Assembly (NCBI GenBank): GCA_018902545.1
Contig: JAHIQM010000015.1
Span: 186,001-250,000, forward strand
Direction of reading: 5' to 3'
From: Pseudomonadota bacterium
Lineage (GTDB): Bacteria; Desulfobacterota; Desulfovibrionia; Desulfovibrionales; Desulfomicrobiaceae
Length of the DNA: 64,000 nt
Shown: in pieces, positions 42,582 to 52,693 of the stretch
How the letters are laid out: every line of letters begins with the position of its first letter
Numbering within the stretch: position 1 is the stretch's first letter
The notes under the pieces: generated by a model
The model's database searches: none
Told to the model about the DNA's origin: nothing
What the model saw: only the letters and a program-made list of their open reading frames with translations
Made by a program: the position numbers and the translations under genes

Positions 42582-43196
42582 TTAGTTCAGCTTGAGCTTC
42601 AGCGCGATTTTAGCCAGGTGCCTGGCCTGGAAGCGCATGCCTTCAAGGTCGTTTTCCGATGGCTGGCGCGAACCGTCGCCGCCAGCGATGGTGCTGGCCC
42701 CGTAGGGTGAGCCTCCGGTGATCTCATCCATGCGCATCTGGCCCTGGAAGGCGTAAGGCAGGCCCACTACGACCATGCCCTGGTGCAGAAGGTAGGTGTG
42801 GAAGGACAGGATGGTCGATTCCTGGCCACCATGCTGGGTCGCGGAGGATGTGAACACACCGCCCGGCTTGCCGACCAGGGCACCCTTCATCCACAGCCCG
42901 CCGGTGGCGTCGAGGAACTGCCGCATCTGGCCGGTCATGTTGCCGAAGCGGGTGGGCGTGCCGAACAGGATGGCGTCGGCCTCGGCCAACTCGTCCACCG
43001 TGGCCACGGGCACTTCGGCCTGGGCCTTGGCCGCGTCCAAGGCGCCCATCATGGTCAGGATGTCATCGCCCAACGTCTCGGGCACGCGGCGCAGGATTAC
43101 CTCCACACCGGGGACTTCAAGGGCAGCCGCAGCCGCCGCTTCTGCCATGGTACGGATATGTCCGTAGGTGGAATAATAAACTATGAGCATTTTCAT
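42582..43196 (-). CDS. wrbA: NAD(P)H:quinone oxidoreductase WrbA
   Basis: 204-residue flavodoxin-like protein. [19 protein letters not shown] binds the FMN phosphate; [18 protein letters not shown] and [19 protein letters not shown] are WrbA hallmarks; ending [11 protein letters not shown]. Two-electron quinone reduction for oxidative protection is the known role. Stop codon is five bases from the shared terminator. Confidence 0.95.
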   Translation of the reverse strand: MKMLIVYYSTYGHIRTMAEAAAAAALEVPGVEVILRRVPETLGDDILTMMGALDAAKAQAEVPVATVDELAEADAILFGTPTRFGNMTGQMRQFLDATGGLWMKGALVGKPGGVFTSSATQHGGQESTILSFHTYLLHQGMVVVGLPYAFQGQMRMDEITGGSPYGASTIAGGDGSRQPSENDLEGMRFQARHLAKIALKLKLN

Positions 43197-43522
43197 AGGC
43201 GCTCTCCATGTTTTGGGTTCAAGTACTGAGTATCAGACAAACTTGGTAAGCATTACTATTGATGATCTGGCAGGCTGAGTCAAGGGGGGCTGGAATAATC
43301 AGGTGTCACTGCAAAAAGATGTCATCCCCATGAATAAGGGAGGGATGGTTTTCAATATTGTGAAATAGCAGGGTTTTCGATTGCGTGGGAATGGCTTTTA
43401 CGGTGTTCGCCGGGTTTTGCAGGGCACTTTAAGCAGACAGGTGGGCGCAATAGCCGCCTGGTCGGGCCCAGGGGAAAGGGTCCGGCTGTAAGGAAGGGGC
43501 GGCTGTGATGGCGAGTAAGCGG
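43197..43522. other. 326-base intergenic region
   Basis: No gene seen. It includes the wrbA leader and an imperfect hairpin CAGGTGG...CCGCCTG near 43438-43462. I tested it by eye for known riboswitch cores (cobalamin, TPP, FMN, SAM) and saw none. Confidence 0.4.
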
Positions 43523-44584
43523 TCAGCCCCCGGCCAGATCCCTTTCCCAGACCTTTTGCTGCGCCCTGGTCTGGGGCCAGGTCAAGGTGTCTCCGAAGCC
43601 GTGGGGCATGTCGGGACGGACCGCAATGATCTGCTCTTCTGCGTGCCGGATCACGGACACCTCCACGGCGCCGTCATGGTTCCTGGCCTTGGGGGAAAAG
43701 GACGCCAGGCAGGCGGCGGCTTCGGTCAGGACCTCCGGGCTCCAGTCCTGGCCTGGTGCCGGGATTCCCACGGCGTCGGGCCCGGGAAAGCTTTTGAGCT
43801 CGAAGACGTAGTACTCGGGGGCGATCAGGCGCAGGAGCTTCTGATTGTCCTTGTGGTCGCGGCCCATGACCATCCACTGTTCCCCTTCCCCGCGCCAGAG
43901 CTGGCGGCCGACGTTGGCTAGGTCGAAATACGGGGCCAGTGGCCGGGAGAAGGCGCGCAGGATGGGCCAGTAGCGCCGGGCGGATTCCCTCTCGCCAAGG
44001 CGGCACCCTCCGGCTTGGGTCGGGATTATGGTCACGCCCAGCTCTCTGGCCAGGGCGTACTGGCCCTTGCGGCCCCGTCCGCACAGCGAGGGCAGGCGGG
44101 AGCGGTCCACCAGCCCCGATTCTTCCATGGGCGTGAGCGGCAGGAGCCCGGCGCTCAAAGGGCGCAGCAACACGTCGCGGACATCGGCATCGTTGCGGAT
44201 GATGTTTAACGTGTCGGCGCGCTGGGACATGGGACGCTGCCCGAGGACCTCACCGGAGATGAGGAACGACGCACCGTAAACCGGCAAAAGGTTTTTGGCC
44301 CGGCGCAGCATGAGGATCTTGCAGTCCACGCAGGGGTTAAGGACCTTGCCGAAGCCGTACGGCGGGAAGCCCGCCATGAGGTCCACGAACTCCTGGCCCA
44401 CGTCGATGACCTGTACGGGAATGCCGTATTCGCGTTCCCAGAACGCTACCTTGTCCGGCTTGCCGAAAAAAGGGCTGACGAAATGCAGACCCAGGACCTT
44501 GTGTCCGTGGCTTTGCATCAGCTTGCTGGCCAGGATGCTGTCCAGGCCTCCTGAAAAAAGGGAGAGGGCGTCGAAAGTGTCCAT
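43523..44584 (-). CDS. PP-loop tRNA thiouridylase-like protein
   Basis: 353 residues. The ATP PP-loop is SLFSGGLDSILASKLMQ at the N-terminus, followed by LGLHFVSPFFG and a CVDCK Cys pair (PCVDCKILMLRRA) like the zinc or sulfur site of MnmA/ThiI-type enzymes. GEVLGQRPMSQ is another shared segment. Usually annotated as tRNA (5-methylaminomethyl-2-thiouridylate) methyltransferase-like, but true substrate unknown. ATG 44584 starts right at the PP-loop; the frame extends to 44758 into the recA promoter. Confidence 0.78.
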   Translation of the reverse strand: MDTFDALSLFSGGLDSILASKLMQSHGHKVLGLHFVSPFFGKPDKVAFWEREYGIPVQVIDVGQEFVDLMAGFPPYGFGKVLNPCVDCKILMLRRAKNLLPVYGASFLISGEVLGQRPMSQRADTLNIIRNDADVRDVLLRPLSAGLLPLTPMEESGLVDRSRLPSLCGRGRKGQYALARELGVTIIPTQAGGCRLGERESARRYWPILRAFSRPLAPYFDLANVGRQLWRGEGEQWMVMGRDHKDNQKLLRLIAPEYYVFELKSFPGPDAVGIPAPGQDWSPEVLTEAAACLASFSPKARNHDGAVEVSVIRHAEEQIIAVRPDMPHGFGDTLTWPQTRAQQKVWERDLAGG

Positions 44585-44698
44585 GCCCCGTGCTGCTAGC
44601 CAAAGCCCGAGAGTGGCGCAAGGACCAAAAATACGGACTAAGTCCCCATTTTCACGCACCCTGCGGGAATTGTACGAATTTCCAGGCCTGCTGAAGAA

Positions 44699-44727
44699 TT
44701 GTCTTCCAAAACCATATTTGCTATAAA
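44699..44727 (+). promoter_or_regulatory. recA promoter
   Basis: TTGTCT (44699-44704), 17-base spacer, TATAAA (44722-44727). An imperfect palindrome GGGAATT-N5-AATTTCC (44665-44683) just upstream could be a LexA-type operator, but I do not recognise its consensus. Confidence 0.6.
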
Positions 44728-44775
44728 TCTCTGCTTGTCCGTTTTTCGGAAACCCCAACTTTCATGGAGCTGCTC

Positions 44776-45837
44776 ATGGCCCGACCAAAAACCGTTTCTC
44801 CCGAAGATGCCCGCCGCGAAGCGCTGGAAACCGCGCTGGCCACTATCGAGCGCCGCTATGGCCTGGGCTCGGTCATGCGTCTTTCCGATACTTCCCATCA
44901 AGTGGTCCCGGTCATCCCCACCGGCTCCATCGGCCTCGACCTGGCCCTTGGCGTGGGCGGTATCCCGCGCGGACGGGTCACTGAAATCTTCGGCCCGGAA
45001 TCTTCGGGCAAGACCACTCAGGCCCTGCACATCATCGCCGAGGCCCAGAAGCGTGGCGGTATCGCGGCCTTCATTGACGCCGAGCACGCCCTGGATATCA
45101 ACTACGCCCGCCGGCTCGGGGTCAAGACCGAAGACCTGCTCATCTCGCAGCCCGATTACGGCGAGCAGGCCCTGGAGATCGCGGACATGCTGGTCCGCTC
45201 CAGCGCCGTGGACGTGGTCGTGGTCGACTCCGTGGCCGCGCTCATCCCCCAGGCCGAACTTGAAGGGAGCATGGGCGAGACCCAGGTCGGCGGGCAGGCC
45301 CGGCTCATGTCCCACGCCATGCGCAAGCTGACCGGCACCATCCACAAGTCGCGCACGTCCATCGTCTTCATCAACCAGCTGCGCATGAAGATCGGCATGA
45401 CCGGCTACGGCAGCCCGGAGACCACTACCGGCGGCAACGCACTCAAGTTCTACGCCTCCGTGCGTCTGGACCTGCGCCGTATCCAGACATTGAAAGACAA
45501 GGAAGAGTCCTACGGTAACCGCGTGCGGGTCAAGGTCGTCAAGAACAAGATGGCTCCGCCCTTCCGTGAGGCCGAGTACGACGTGCTCTTCGGCACGGGC
45601 ATCTCCCGCGTGGGCGAACTGATCGATCTTGGCGTAGAGCACGGCGTCGTCGACAAGAGCGGTGCCTGGTACGCCTTCGGCTCCGAGCGCCTGGGCCAGG
45701 GTAAGGAAAATGTGCGCGCCTTCCTGCAGGACAACGATGACCTGCGCACGCAGATCGAACGTGCCCTGCTCGAACAGCTGGGCATTCCGGTTGCGGTAGA
45801 AGCGGCCGCCGCAGCCGTGACGGAAGTTGTCGAGTAG
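44776..45837 (+). CDS. recA: Recombinase RecA
   Basis: 353 residues. Walker [10 protein letters not shown], Walker [11 protein letters not shown], loop L1/L2 regions ([45 protein letters not shown]) and the C-terminal [22 protein letters not shown] all match. ATG 44776 has GGAG six bases upstream; ATG 44764 would give four more residues. Divergent from the thiouridylase gene; alaS follows. Confidence 0.97.
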   Translation: MARPKTVSPEDARREALETALATIERRYGLGSVMRLSDTSHQVVPVIPTGSIGLDLALGVGGIPRGRVTEIFGPESSGKTTQALHIIAEAQKRGGIAAFIDAEHALDINYARRLGVKTEDLLISQPDYGEQALEIADMLVRSSAVDVVVVDSVAALIPQAELEGSMGETQVGGQARLMSHAMRKLTGTIHKSRTSIVFINQLRMKIGMTGYGSPETTTGGNALKFYASVRLDLRRIQTLKDKEESYGNRVRVKVVKNKMAPPFREAEYDVLFGTGISRVGELIDLGVEHGVVDKSGAWYAFGSERLGQGKENVRAFLQDNDDLRTQIERALLEQLGIPVAVEAAAAAVTEVVE

Positions 45838-45868
45838 CAGTCTCTGCCATTTTTTTCATAACATCAGA

Positions 45869-45953
45869 GGCATGGATTCCCGCCTGCGCGGGAATGACGC
45901 AATTCCGGGGCGCTCCTGTGATGTCATTCCCGCGAAGGCGGGAATCCATGCCT
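45869..45953. repeat. Inverted pair of CATTCCCGC palindromic repeats
   Basis: AGGCATGGATTCCCGCC...GCGGGAATGAC (45869-45898) and its inverse GTCATTCCCGCGAAGGCGGG...(45923-45953) form an 85-base palindrome between recA and alaS. Single copies or parts recur at 21267-21300 and 52625-52637. Confidence 0.85.
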
Positions 45954-46002
45954 TTCACCATATCATGCCCTGACGAGAACGGGGATCAACGAGGTAGACA
46001 AC

Positions 46003-48642
46003 GTGATCAGCGCCGGTGAAATTCGTAAACGGTTTTTGGAATATTTTCAGCAGCACGGCCACAGTGTACAGCCCAGCTCTTCCCTGGTGCCCCAGGACGA
46101 TCCGACCCTGCTGTTCACCAACGCGGGCATGGTCCAGTTCAAGAAGATCTTCCTGGGCCAGGAAAAGCGCGACTACACCATGGCCGCCACGTCCCAGAAA
46201 TGCCTGCGCGTGGGCGGCAAGCACAACGATCTGGAAAACGTGGGCCGCACGGCGCGCCACCACACCTTTTTCGAGATGCTCGGCAACTTTTCCTTTGGTG
46301 ACTACTTCAAGGAAGAGGCCATCCGCCTGGCCTGGAATTTCGTGACCGTAGAGGTCGGCCTCGACAAGGAAAAGCTGTTTGTCTCCATTTTCCGCGACGA
46401 TGACGAGGCCGGTGAGCTCTGGCAGAAAGTGGCCGGGGTGCCTGTGGAGCGCATCTTCCGCCTGGGCGAGAAGGACAATTTCTGGGCCATGGGCGACACC
46501 GGCCCCTGCGGCCCGTGCTCCGAGATTTACGTGGACCAGGGCGCGGACATGGCCTGCGGTCCGGACTGCGGCATCGGCAAGTGCGACTGCGATCGGTACC
46601 TGGAAATCTGGAACCTGGTCTTCATGCAGTTCAACCGCTCCGAGGACGGAACCCTGACTCCCCTGCCCAAGCCGAGCATCGACACGGGCATGGGTCTTGA
46701 GCGCATCACCGCCGTGTGCCAGGGCAAGCGCTCCAACTTCGACACTGACCTTTTCCAGGGCCTGATCCAGGCCATGGCCAAGAAGGCTGGCGTTGCCTAC
46801 CATCAGGGCGAGGACTCCGACACGGCGCTGCGCGTCATCGCCGACCATAGCCGCTCCATCGCCTTTCTCCTGGCCGACGGGATGCTGCCTTCCAACGAGG
46901 GCCGCGGCTATGTGCTGCGCCGCCTGATCCGCCGCGCCTACCGCTTCGGCAAGCTGCTCGGCTTTAACGAGCCCTTCCTGTTCGAGACCACGGCTCAGGT
47001 CGTGGCCGAGATGGGCGACACTTTCCCCGAGCTTGTCGCCAGTCGCGAGTTCATGGTCCGCGTGGTGCGCCAGGAAGAGGAGCGCTTCGGCGAGACCCTC
47101 GACAAGGGCCTGCGCATCCTCGAGGACGAGATGGCGGCCCTGGCCGCTGCCGGGACCAGAACCCTCGGCGGCGAGACGGCCTTCAAGCTTTACGACACCT
47201 TTGGATTTCCTCTCGATATCGTCAACGACATCGCCGAGAAGCAGGGTTTTGTCGTGGACGAGGACGGCTTTCGCGAGCACATGGCCGTGCAGAAGAAGAA
47301 ATCCAAGCAAGCCTGGGCGGGGTCCGGCGACAAAGGGCTTGCCGGGCAGTTTGCCGCCCTCATGGGCTCGGGCCTTGAATCCGAATTCATCGGCTATGAC
47401 TGCCTGGCCGCCGGGAGTCGTATCGTGGCGCTGCTCGACGCCGAAGGCCAGCCCGTGGATCGGCTTGCTTCCGGCACGGGTTTCATGGTCACTTTAAAGA
47501 CCCCGTTCTATGGCGAATCGGGCGGCCAGATGGGCGACACCGGCCGGGTGCAGGCTCCCACGGGCACGGCTCGCGTCATTGATACCTTGAAACCCGCGCA
47601 GGCGCTTGTCGTGCACAAGATCGAGGTGAACGGCGGCGAGATCCTGGCCGATCAGGAAGTGGAACTTTTTGTCGAGGAAGGAGAACGCATCGCCACGGCG
47701 CGCAACCATTCCACGACCCACCTGCTGCACGCGGTCCTGCGCCGGGTGCTGGGCGAGCACGTCAAGCAGGCCGGGTCCCTGGTCGGTCCCGCGCGGCTGC
47801 GGTTCGACTTCACGCATATCTCGGGCCTGTCCGATGAAGAGTTGCAGAAGGTCGAGGACGAGGTCAACCGGGCCATCCTGGCCGACGCGCCCATCCTCAC
47901 CCAGGTCATGAGCTACGACGCGGCGGTGAGCGAAAAGCAGGCCATGGCCCTCTTTGGGGAAAAATATGAGGCCGACGTGCGCGTGGTGGAGATGGCCGGG
48001 GAGTCCGTTGAACTGTGCGGTGGCACCCATCTGGAATCCACGGGTCAGGCCGGATCGTTCGCAGTCCTGTCCGAGGCGGGCATCGCCGCCGGGGTGCGGC
48101 GCATCGAAGCCCTGACCGGGTGGGACGCCCTGCGCTACTGGCAGGCCCAGCGCGAGGAAGTGCGCACCGCGGCCGCTCTGCTTAAGGCCGCCCCGAGTGA
48201 AGTCTCGAAGAAGATAGCCGCCCTGCAGGATCAGGGCAGAGCCCTGTCCAAGGAGCTGCAGGCCCTGCAGGCCCGGGCCATGTCCGAGAGCGGCAAGGAT
48301 CTGGCATCCGAGGCCAAGGACATTGGCGGCATGAAGGTGCTGGCCAGGAAGGTGGACGCCCCGGACATGAACGCGCTCAGGAATCTCATGGACGACCTGC
48401 GCTCCAAGATCGCCAGCGGCATCATCGCCCTGGCCGCCGAGATCGACGGCAAGGCCATGCTCGTGCTCGCGGTCAGCAAGGATCTGCACGGGCGGTACAC
48501 GGCCCCGGCACTGATCAAGGAGGTTTCGGGCGAGATCAAGGGCGGAGGCGGCGGACGCCCCGATCTGGCCCAGGCCGGAGGCTCCGAGCCGGCAGGCATC
48601 GACCGGGCCTTGGCAAGGCTTGAGGAATATCTGGCCGGATGA
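46003..48642 (+). CDS. alaS: Alanyl-tRNA synthetase
   Basis: 879 residues, full length. It begins with [20 protein letters not shown] (GTG start), class II motifs ([39 protein letters not shown]), editing-domain zinc ligands in [14 protein letters not shown] and [11 protein letters not shown], and a C-terminal oligomerisation/C-Ala domain ending [14 protein letters not shown]. Placement after recA is common in deltaproteobacteria and others. Confidence 0.97.
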   Translation: MISAGEIRKRFLEYFQQHGHSVQPSSSLVPQDDPTLLFTNAGMVQFKKIFLGQEKRDYTMAATSQKCLRVGGKHNDLENVGRTARHHTFFEMLGNFSFGDYFKEEAIRLAWNFVTVEVGLDKEKLFVSIFRDDDEAGELWQKVAGVPVERIFRLGEKDNFWAMGDTGPCGPCSEIYVDQGADMACGPDCGIGKCDCDRYLEIWNLVFMQFNRSEDGTLTPLPKPSIDTGMGLERITAVCQGKRSNFDTDLFQGLIQAMAKKAGVAYHQGEDSDTALRVIADHSRSIAFLLADGMLPSNEGRGYVLRRLIRRAYRFGKLLGFNEPFLFETTAQVVAEMGDTFPELVASREFMVRVVRQEEERFGETLDKGLRILEDEMAALAAAGTRTLGGETAFKLYDTFGFPLDIVNDIAEKQGFVVDEDGFREHMAVQKKKSKQAWAGSGDKGLAGQFAALMGSGLESEFIGYDCLAAGSRIVALLDAEGQPVDRLASGTGFMVTLKTPFYGESGGQMGDTGRVQAPTGTARVIDTLKPAQALVVHKIEVNGGEILADQEVELFVEEGERIATARNHSTTHLLHAVLRRVLGEHVKQAGSLVGPARLRFDFTHISGLSDEELQKVEDEVNRAILADAPILTQVMSYDAAVSEKQAMALFGEKYEADVRVVEMAGESVELCGGTHLESTGQAGSFAVLSEAGIAAGVRRIEALTGWDALRYWQAQREEVRTAAALLKAAPSEVSKKIAALQDQGRALSKELQALQARAMSESGKDLASEAKDIGGMKVLARKVDAPDMNALRNLMDDLRSKIASGIIALAAEIDGKAMLVLAVSKDLHGRYTAPALIKEVSGEIKGGGGGRPDLAQAGGSEPAGIDRALARLEEYLAG

Positions 48643-48646
48643 CAAA

Positions 48647-48677
48647 AAAATGGGCCGCCTAAGGGGCGGCCCATTTT
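48647..48677. terminator. Bidirectional terminator after alaS
   Basis: AAAATGGGCCGCC / GGCGGCCCATTTT (48647-48659 / 48665-48677), five bases past the alaS stop and 42 bases past the stop of the convergent hypothetical gene. Confidence 0.88.
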
Positions 48678-48718
48678 ACGTCGGCACAAAAGAAGATTTT
48701 TCGGCGCGCGGTAAGCGC

Positions 48719-49081
48719 CTAGACCACGACGCTGATCATCTGGGATGGGTTGCGCATGGAGGCTTGTTGGCTGTAGGCCGTGGCGCCGAGCCTCTGGGTG
48801 GTGGCGTTTGGCGCATAGGCTCCGGCGGGCCGGTAGGGCGAAATGTGCTGGGTCAGATACTGGAGTTCCAGTTCCTGGGCGAAATCCTTGAGGATTTTTG
48901 GAGCGGGTTCGTCAAGGGAGATGTTTTGCGTGCTCAGGCTAACGCCGAGCTTGCCGAGCTGTAGGCCGATGGTGCGCGTGGAGACGCGGGCGGAAAGCAT
49001 ATCCCGCATCGATCCACCATTCCCGTTCGCATCAAAGCCGAGGCTTTGGCGCGAATATGAACTGATGTGATCGATGGTCAT
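48719..49081 (-). CDS. Hypothetical protein, 120 residues
   Basis: MTIDHISSYSRQSLGFDANGNGGSMRDMLSARVSTRTIGLQL and so on; no domain recognised. Soluble, rich in Ser/Gln/Leu, no Cys, with a central helical segment (DEPAPKILKDFAQELELQYLTQHI). The start has GGAAGGA nine bases upstream and the gene ends before a strong shared terminator, so it is probably real. It is a single-gene unit facing away from the ricT-like gene. Confidence 0.65.
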   Translation of the reverse strand: MTIDHISSYSRQSLGFDANGNGGSMRDMLSARVSTRTIGLQLGKLGVSLSTQNISLDEPAPKILKDFAQELELQYLTQHISPYRPAGAYAPNATTQRLGATAYSQQASMRNPSQMISVVV

Positions 49082-49387
49082 GGGGTAATCCTTCCAATAG
49101 AGTTTGCTATTTCATACGATTGTCGACGCATTTTGACAAGCATGATAAAAAACCAGTTTTTCCGATTGGTTGTGTAAATTTTTGTCCAGGCCGGTTATGG
49201 ATTGGCGTACCGGACGCGCAATGGGCATGAGGGACGTGCGGCCTTCTCCGGCTTGTCACTTTCGGATTCTCCCGGTACACAACCGGTTCCGGGCATCGGC
49301 CCGAACCCGGAATATTCGCGCTTCTGCGCAGCACAAGTCCGTTACCGTTTTGCCGTTGCCTGCAACGGGTAAATTTCAGGATATCTT
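49082..49387. other. Divergent promoter region
   Basis: 306 bases between two divergent genes. A TTGACA occurs at 49133-49138 on the plus strand without a good -10 behind it. GC-rich imperfect repeats (CCGGTTCCGGG...CCCGAACCCGG) near 49272-49304. No RNA gene recognised. Confidence 0.4.
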
Positions 49388-50638
49388 ATGGCTCAATACG
49401 TTGGTGTTTCTTTCAGACGCCAGGGACAGATATATTTTTTTCTGGCCACGCCGTTCGTGCTTTCATTGCACGACAAGGTGCTGGTCAAGACCGAGGAGGG
49501 GATCGGCTTCGGGGAGATAGTGGCTTTGCGCGATACCCTGCCCGAAGGTATTGACCCTGACGCGATCAAGCCCATCTACCGTCCGGCCACGGCCGAGGAT
49601 GTGGAGATCGGCCGTGAAAACGACGAACTGGCCAGGGACGCCCGCAAATACTGCCAGAAGTCCATGGCGCGCATGAATCTGGACATGAAGCTCGTTGATG
49701 TCGAAATCTATTTCGACAAGAGCAAGATGATCTTCTATTTCACGGCCCCCGGCCGGGTGGATTTTCGGGAGCTGGTCAAAGACCTGGTGCGCAACTACCG
49801 CACCCGCATCGAACTGCGCCAGATCGGCGTACGTCACGAAACCCAGATGATCGGGGCGCTTGGCAATTGCGGCCAGATGTGTTGCTGCCGCCGCTATCTG
49901 CGCCGCTTCGAGCCGGTGACCATCAAGATGGCCAAGGATCAGAATCTGTTCCTGAATCCAGCTAAAATTTCAGGTGTTTGCGGACGCCTGCTGTGCTGTC
50001 TGGCCTACGAGAAAGAGAATTACGCCGATTTTCAGCGCCGGGCTCCCAAACTGGGTCGACGCTACATGACCACCCAAGGGCCCATGAAAACGCTCCGGGC
50101 CAACATGTTCCGGGATTCGGTCAGCGTCCTGAACGAGGTTGGGGACGAGCTTGACTTTTCTCTGGAGGATTGGGCGGTCATGGTTTTGCCGGATCAGCCG
50201 CGCATGGCCGCGCGCGACGACGCGCCCGAGGATGTGCCCGCTGAACTGGCCGCGCTGATGGACCCGGAAGTCCGGGGCAAGACCTCCCGTCCGGATCGAC
50301 GCACCAATCCTCCTCGCAGGGAGCAGCGCCCACAAGGCCCCCGCTCGGACCGCCCTGATCGTTCCGAGCGCCCCGACCGGGCGGGCGTTGATCGTCCCCC
50401 CCGCCCTGATCGCGGCCCTTCCCGTACCAAAGGCGATGACGTCCCGGCTGCGGGCCCTGATCGACCTGAGAGTCGACCCGAGAGTCGGCCCGAGAGTCGA
50501 CCCGAGAGTCGACCCGAGAGCAAGACCGAGGGCACTGCTGTGCAGCGGGATCGCAAGGAGCATCGACCCCGGGACAAGCGGCGCAAGCCCGGCTCCGGGC
50601 GCAAGGACCATTCATCAAAGCCGCCTGAGCAGCACTAA
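49388..50638 (+). CDS. PSP1-domain protein (RicT/YaaT-like) with long repeat-rich tail
   Basis: 416 residues. The PSP1 core (about 1-270) has KVLVKTEEGIGFGEIVAL, DKSKMIFYFTAPGRVDFRELVKDL and Cys-rich GALGNCGQMCCCRRYLRRF plus GVCGRLLCCLAYE, matching the Fe-S-ligand Cys of RicT, which in Bacillus works with RicA/RicF and RNase Y. The last about 130 residues are Arg/Pro/Asp/Ser low-complexity with five tandem RPES units encoded by 12-base repeats at 50462-50521. Directly followed by metG, a common pairing. Confidence 0.88.
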   Translation: MAQYVGVSFRRQGQIYFFLATPFVLSLHDKVLVKTEEGIGFGEIVALRDTLPEGIDPDAIKPIYRPATAEDVEIGRENDELARDARKYCQKSMARMNLDMKLVDVEIYFDKSKMIFYFTAPGRVDFRELVKDLVRNYRTRIELRQIGVRHETQMIGALGNCGQMCCCRRYLRRFEPVTIKMAKDQNLFLNPAKISGVCGRLLCCLAYEKENYADFQRRAPKLGRRYMTTQGPMKTLRANMFRDSVSVLNEVGDELDFSLEDWAVMVLPDQPRMAARDDAPEDVPAELAALMDPEVRGKTSRPDRRTNPPRREQRPQGPRSDRPDRSERPDRAGVDRPPRPDRGPSRTKGDDVPAAGPDRPESRPESRPESRPESRPESKTEGTAVQRDRKEHRPRDKRRKPGSGRKDHSSKPPEQH

Positions 50639-50663
50639 TTTCCGGTAGACAAGGAGAACCGTT

Positions 50664-52610
50664 TTGAAGCCGTTTTTTATATCCACACCCATATATTATG
50701 TGAACGCCCGTCCCCATCTGGGGCACGGATATACGACCATCGTCGCTGACAGCGTGAACCGCTTTCATCGCCTCAAAGGCGATGCGACATTTTTCCTGAC
50801 CGGCACCGACGAACACGGCGACAAGATCGTGCAGGCCGCCGAAGCCAACGGTCAGGACCCCAAGACCTATTCCGACGCCATCAGCCAGCTGTTCAAGGAT
50901 CTTTGGCCGGTGCTCGAAGTGAGCAACGACCAGTTCATCCGGACCACGGACTTGCGGCACAAGGCCTGCGTGCGCCACGTGTTGCAGACCGTGTTCGACA
51001 AGGGCGACATTTATTTCGACGAGTACGGCGGGCATTATTGCTTCGGGTGCGAGCGGTTCTATACCGACAAGGAACTGGTCGAGGGCAAGTGTCCGGACCA
51101 CCAGACCGTGCCGACCTTCATCAAGGAGAAGAACTATTTCTTTCGCATGAGTAAGTATCTGGAGCCGTTGCGCCAGCATATCGAGGCCAATCCGGAATTC
51201 ATTCAGCCGGAGCGCTATCGCAACGAGGTCCTGTCCATGCTCAAGGAAGACCTGGGCGACCTGTGCATTTCCCGGCCCAAGACGCGCCTGACCTGGGGCA
51301 TCGAGCTGCCCTTTGATTCTGATTTCGTGACCTACGTGTGGTTCGACGCGCTCATCAACTACATCTCGGCGCTCGGTTTCCCCGATGGTGAGGACTATCG
51401 AAAATACTGGTCCGGAGCCTATCACCTGGTGGCCAAGGACATCTTAAAGCCCCACGCCGTGTTCTGGCCGACCATGCTCATGGCCGCGGGCATCCCGCTC
51501 TACAAGGGGCTGCGGGTGCACGGCTACTGGACCGTGAACGAGACCAAAATGTCGAAGAGCCTGGGCAACGTGGTCGCGCCGCTCGACATGGCCCAGAAAT
51601 ACGGCCTGAGCGCCTTTCGCTATTTCCTGCTGGCGGAGATGAGCTTTGGGCAGGACTCATCCTTCAGCGAGGACGCCCTGGTGGGTCGCTTCAACGCCGA
51701 CTTGGCCAATGACCTCGGCAACCTCTTTTCGCGCAGCCTGTCCATGACCCACAAATATTTCGGGGGCGTGGTGCCCGAGTGCGGTGAACTTGAGGATCTG
51801 GACCGGGAAGTGCTTGAGATCGGGCAGAACGCCATGGCCAATTTTCAGAGCCAGTTCGAGCATTTTCAGTTTTCCCGGGCGCTCAAGTCGCTGTGGGAAC
51901 TGGTCCGTCACCTGAACAAGTACATCGACTCCTCCGCGCCCTGGACCCTGTACAAGAATAAAGATCTGAACAGGCTGGGGACGGTCATCTACGTCATTCT
52001 CGAAGGCATGCGCAAGGTGGCCGTGCATCTGTGGCCGGTCATGCCGTCCACCAGCGAGACCATGATGACCCAGCTCGGCATGAAATTCGATGTGGGCAGC
52101 GTGGACCTGGAGGCGGAGACCTCCTCCTGGTTCGGCTTGGCCCCAGGCACCCCTGTGGCCGAGCGGTCCAACCTCTTCCCCCGTCAGGATCTGGAACCCA
52201 GAGAGGAGAGGCCCGCTGAACCGAAGAAACTCAAGGCGCTAAAAGAGCCCAAGCCCGCTCCTAAGATAGAGATGGCGTGTCCGGAGTGCATCGAATTCGA
52301 GGATTTCGCCAAGGTCGATCTGCGCGTGGGCACGGTGCTCGAAGTAACGCCGCATCCCGAAGCGGATCGCCTGCTCGTCCTTAAAATCGACGCTGGCGAG
52401 GAGAGTCCGAGGCAGGTCGTGGCCGGGATCGCCGAGTTCTGGAAACCCGAGGCTCTGGTCGGCAGGCAGGTGGTCGTGGTTGCCAACCTGAAGCCGCGCA
52501 AGCTGCGCGGCCTTGTTTCCCAGGGCATGGTGCTGGCGGTGAAGAAAGAAGGCGGCCTGGCCCTGCTTGGCCCAAGTTCCGACGTGGCCAACGGGGGCAA
52601 GGTGTCCTGA
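50664..52610 (+). CDS. metG: Methionyl-tRNA synthetase
   Basis: 648 residues. HIGH-type ARPHLGHGY, zinc knuckle CFGC...CPDH (last ligand His rather than Cys), KMSKS in ETKMSKSLGN, and a C-terminal tRNA-binding domain after a Lys/Pro/Ala linker (FAKVDLRVGTVLEVTPHPEADRLL). Start is TTG 50664, with AAGGAG eight bases upstream; no ATG is near. Confidence 0.97.
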   Translation: MKPFFISTPIYYVNARPHLGHGYTTIVADSVNRFHRLKGDATFFLTGTDEHGDKIVQAAEANGQDPKTYSDAISQLFKDLWPVLEVSNDQFIRTTDLRHKACVRHVLQTVFDKGDIYFDEYGGHYCFGCERFYTDKELVEGKCPDHQTVPTFIKEKNYFFRMSKYLEPLRQHIEANPEFIQPERYRNEVLSMLKEDLGDLCISRPKTRLTWGIELPFDSDFVTYVWFDALINYISALGFPDGEDYRKYWSGAYHLVAKDILKPHAVFWPTMLMAAGIPLYKGLRVHGYWTVNETKMSKSLGNVVAPLDMAQKYGLSAFRYFLLAEMSFGQDSSFSEDALVGRFNADLANDLGNLFSRSLSMTHKYFGGVVPECGELEDLDREVLEIGQNAMANFQSQFEHFQFSRALKSLWELVRHLNKYIDSSAPWTLYKNKDLNRLGTVIYVILEGMRKVAVHLWPVMPSTSETMMTQLGMKFDVGSVDLEAETSSWFGLAPGTPVAERSNLFPRQDLEPREERPAEPKKLKALKEPKPAPKIEMACPECIEFEDFAKVDLRVGTVLEVTPHPEADRLLVLKIDAGEESPRQVVAGIAEFWKPEALVGRQVVVVANLKPRKLRGLVSQGMVLAVKKEGGLALLGPSSDVANGGKVS

Positions 52611-52648
52611 TTGGGGGCTGGTAGGCGGGAATCCATCTTTGATCCGAC

Positions 52649-52684
52649 GAGCCCTCGCTATCATTTGGCGCGGGCTCTTTTTTT
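52649..52684 (+). terminator. metG terminator
   Basis: GAGCCCTCGC / GCGCGGGCTC stem (one mismatch) followed by seven T. A partial GGCGGGAATCCAT repeat lies just before it (52625-52637). Confidence 0.85.
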
Positions 52685-52693
52685 GCTCGCGGC

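Noticed and set aside
43197-43522. Possible riboswitch or small RNA upstream of wrbA
   Set aside because: Only one imperfect hairpin; none of the riboswitch cores I know could be aligned.
47494-48645. 383-codon minus frame opposite alaS
   Set aside because: Antisense shadow of the alaS C-terminal half.
50462-50521. Short tandem repeats considered as a CRISPR-like array
   Set aside because: 12-base units with no spacers, in frame inside a protein tail.
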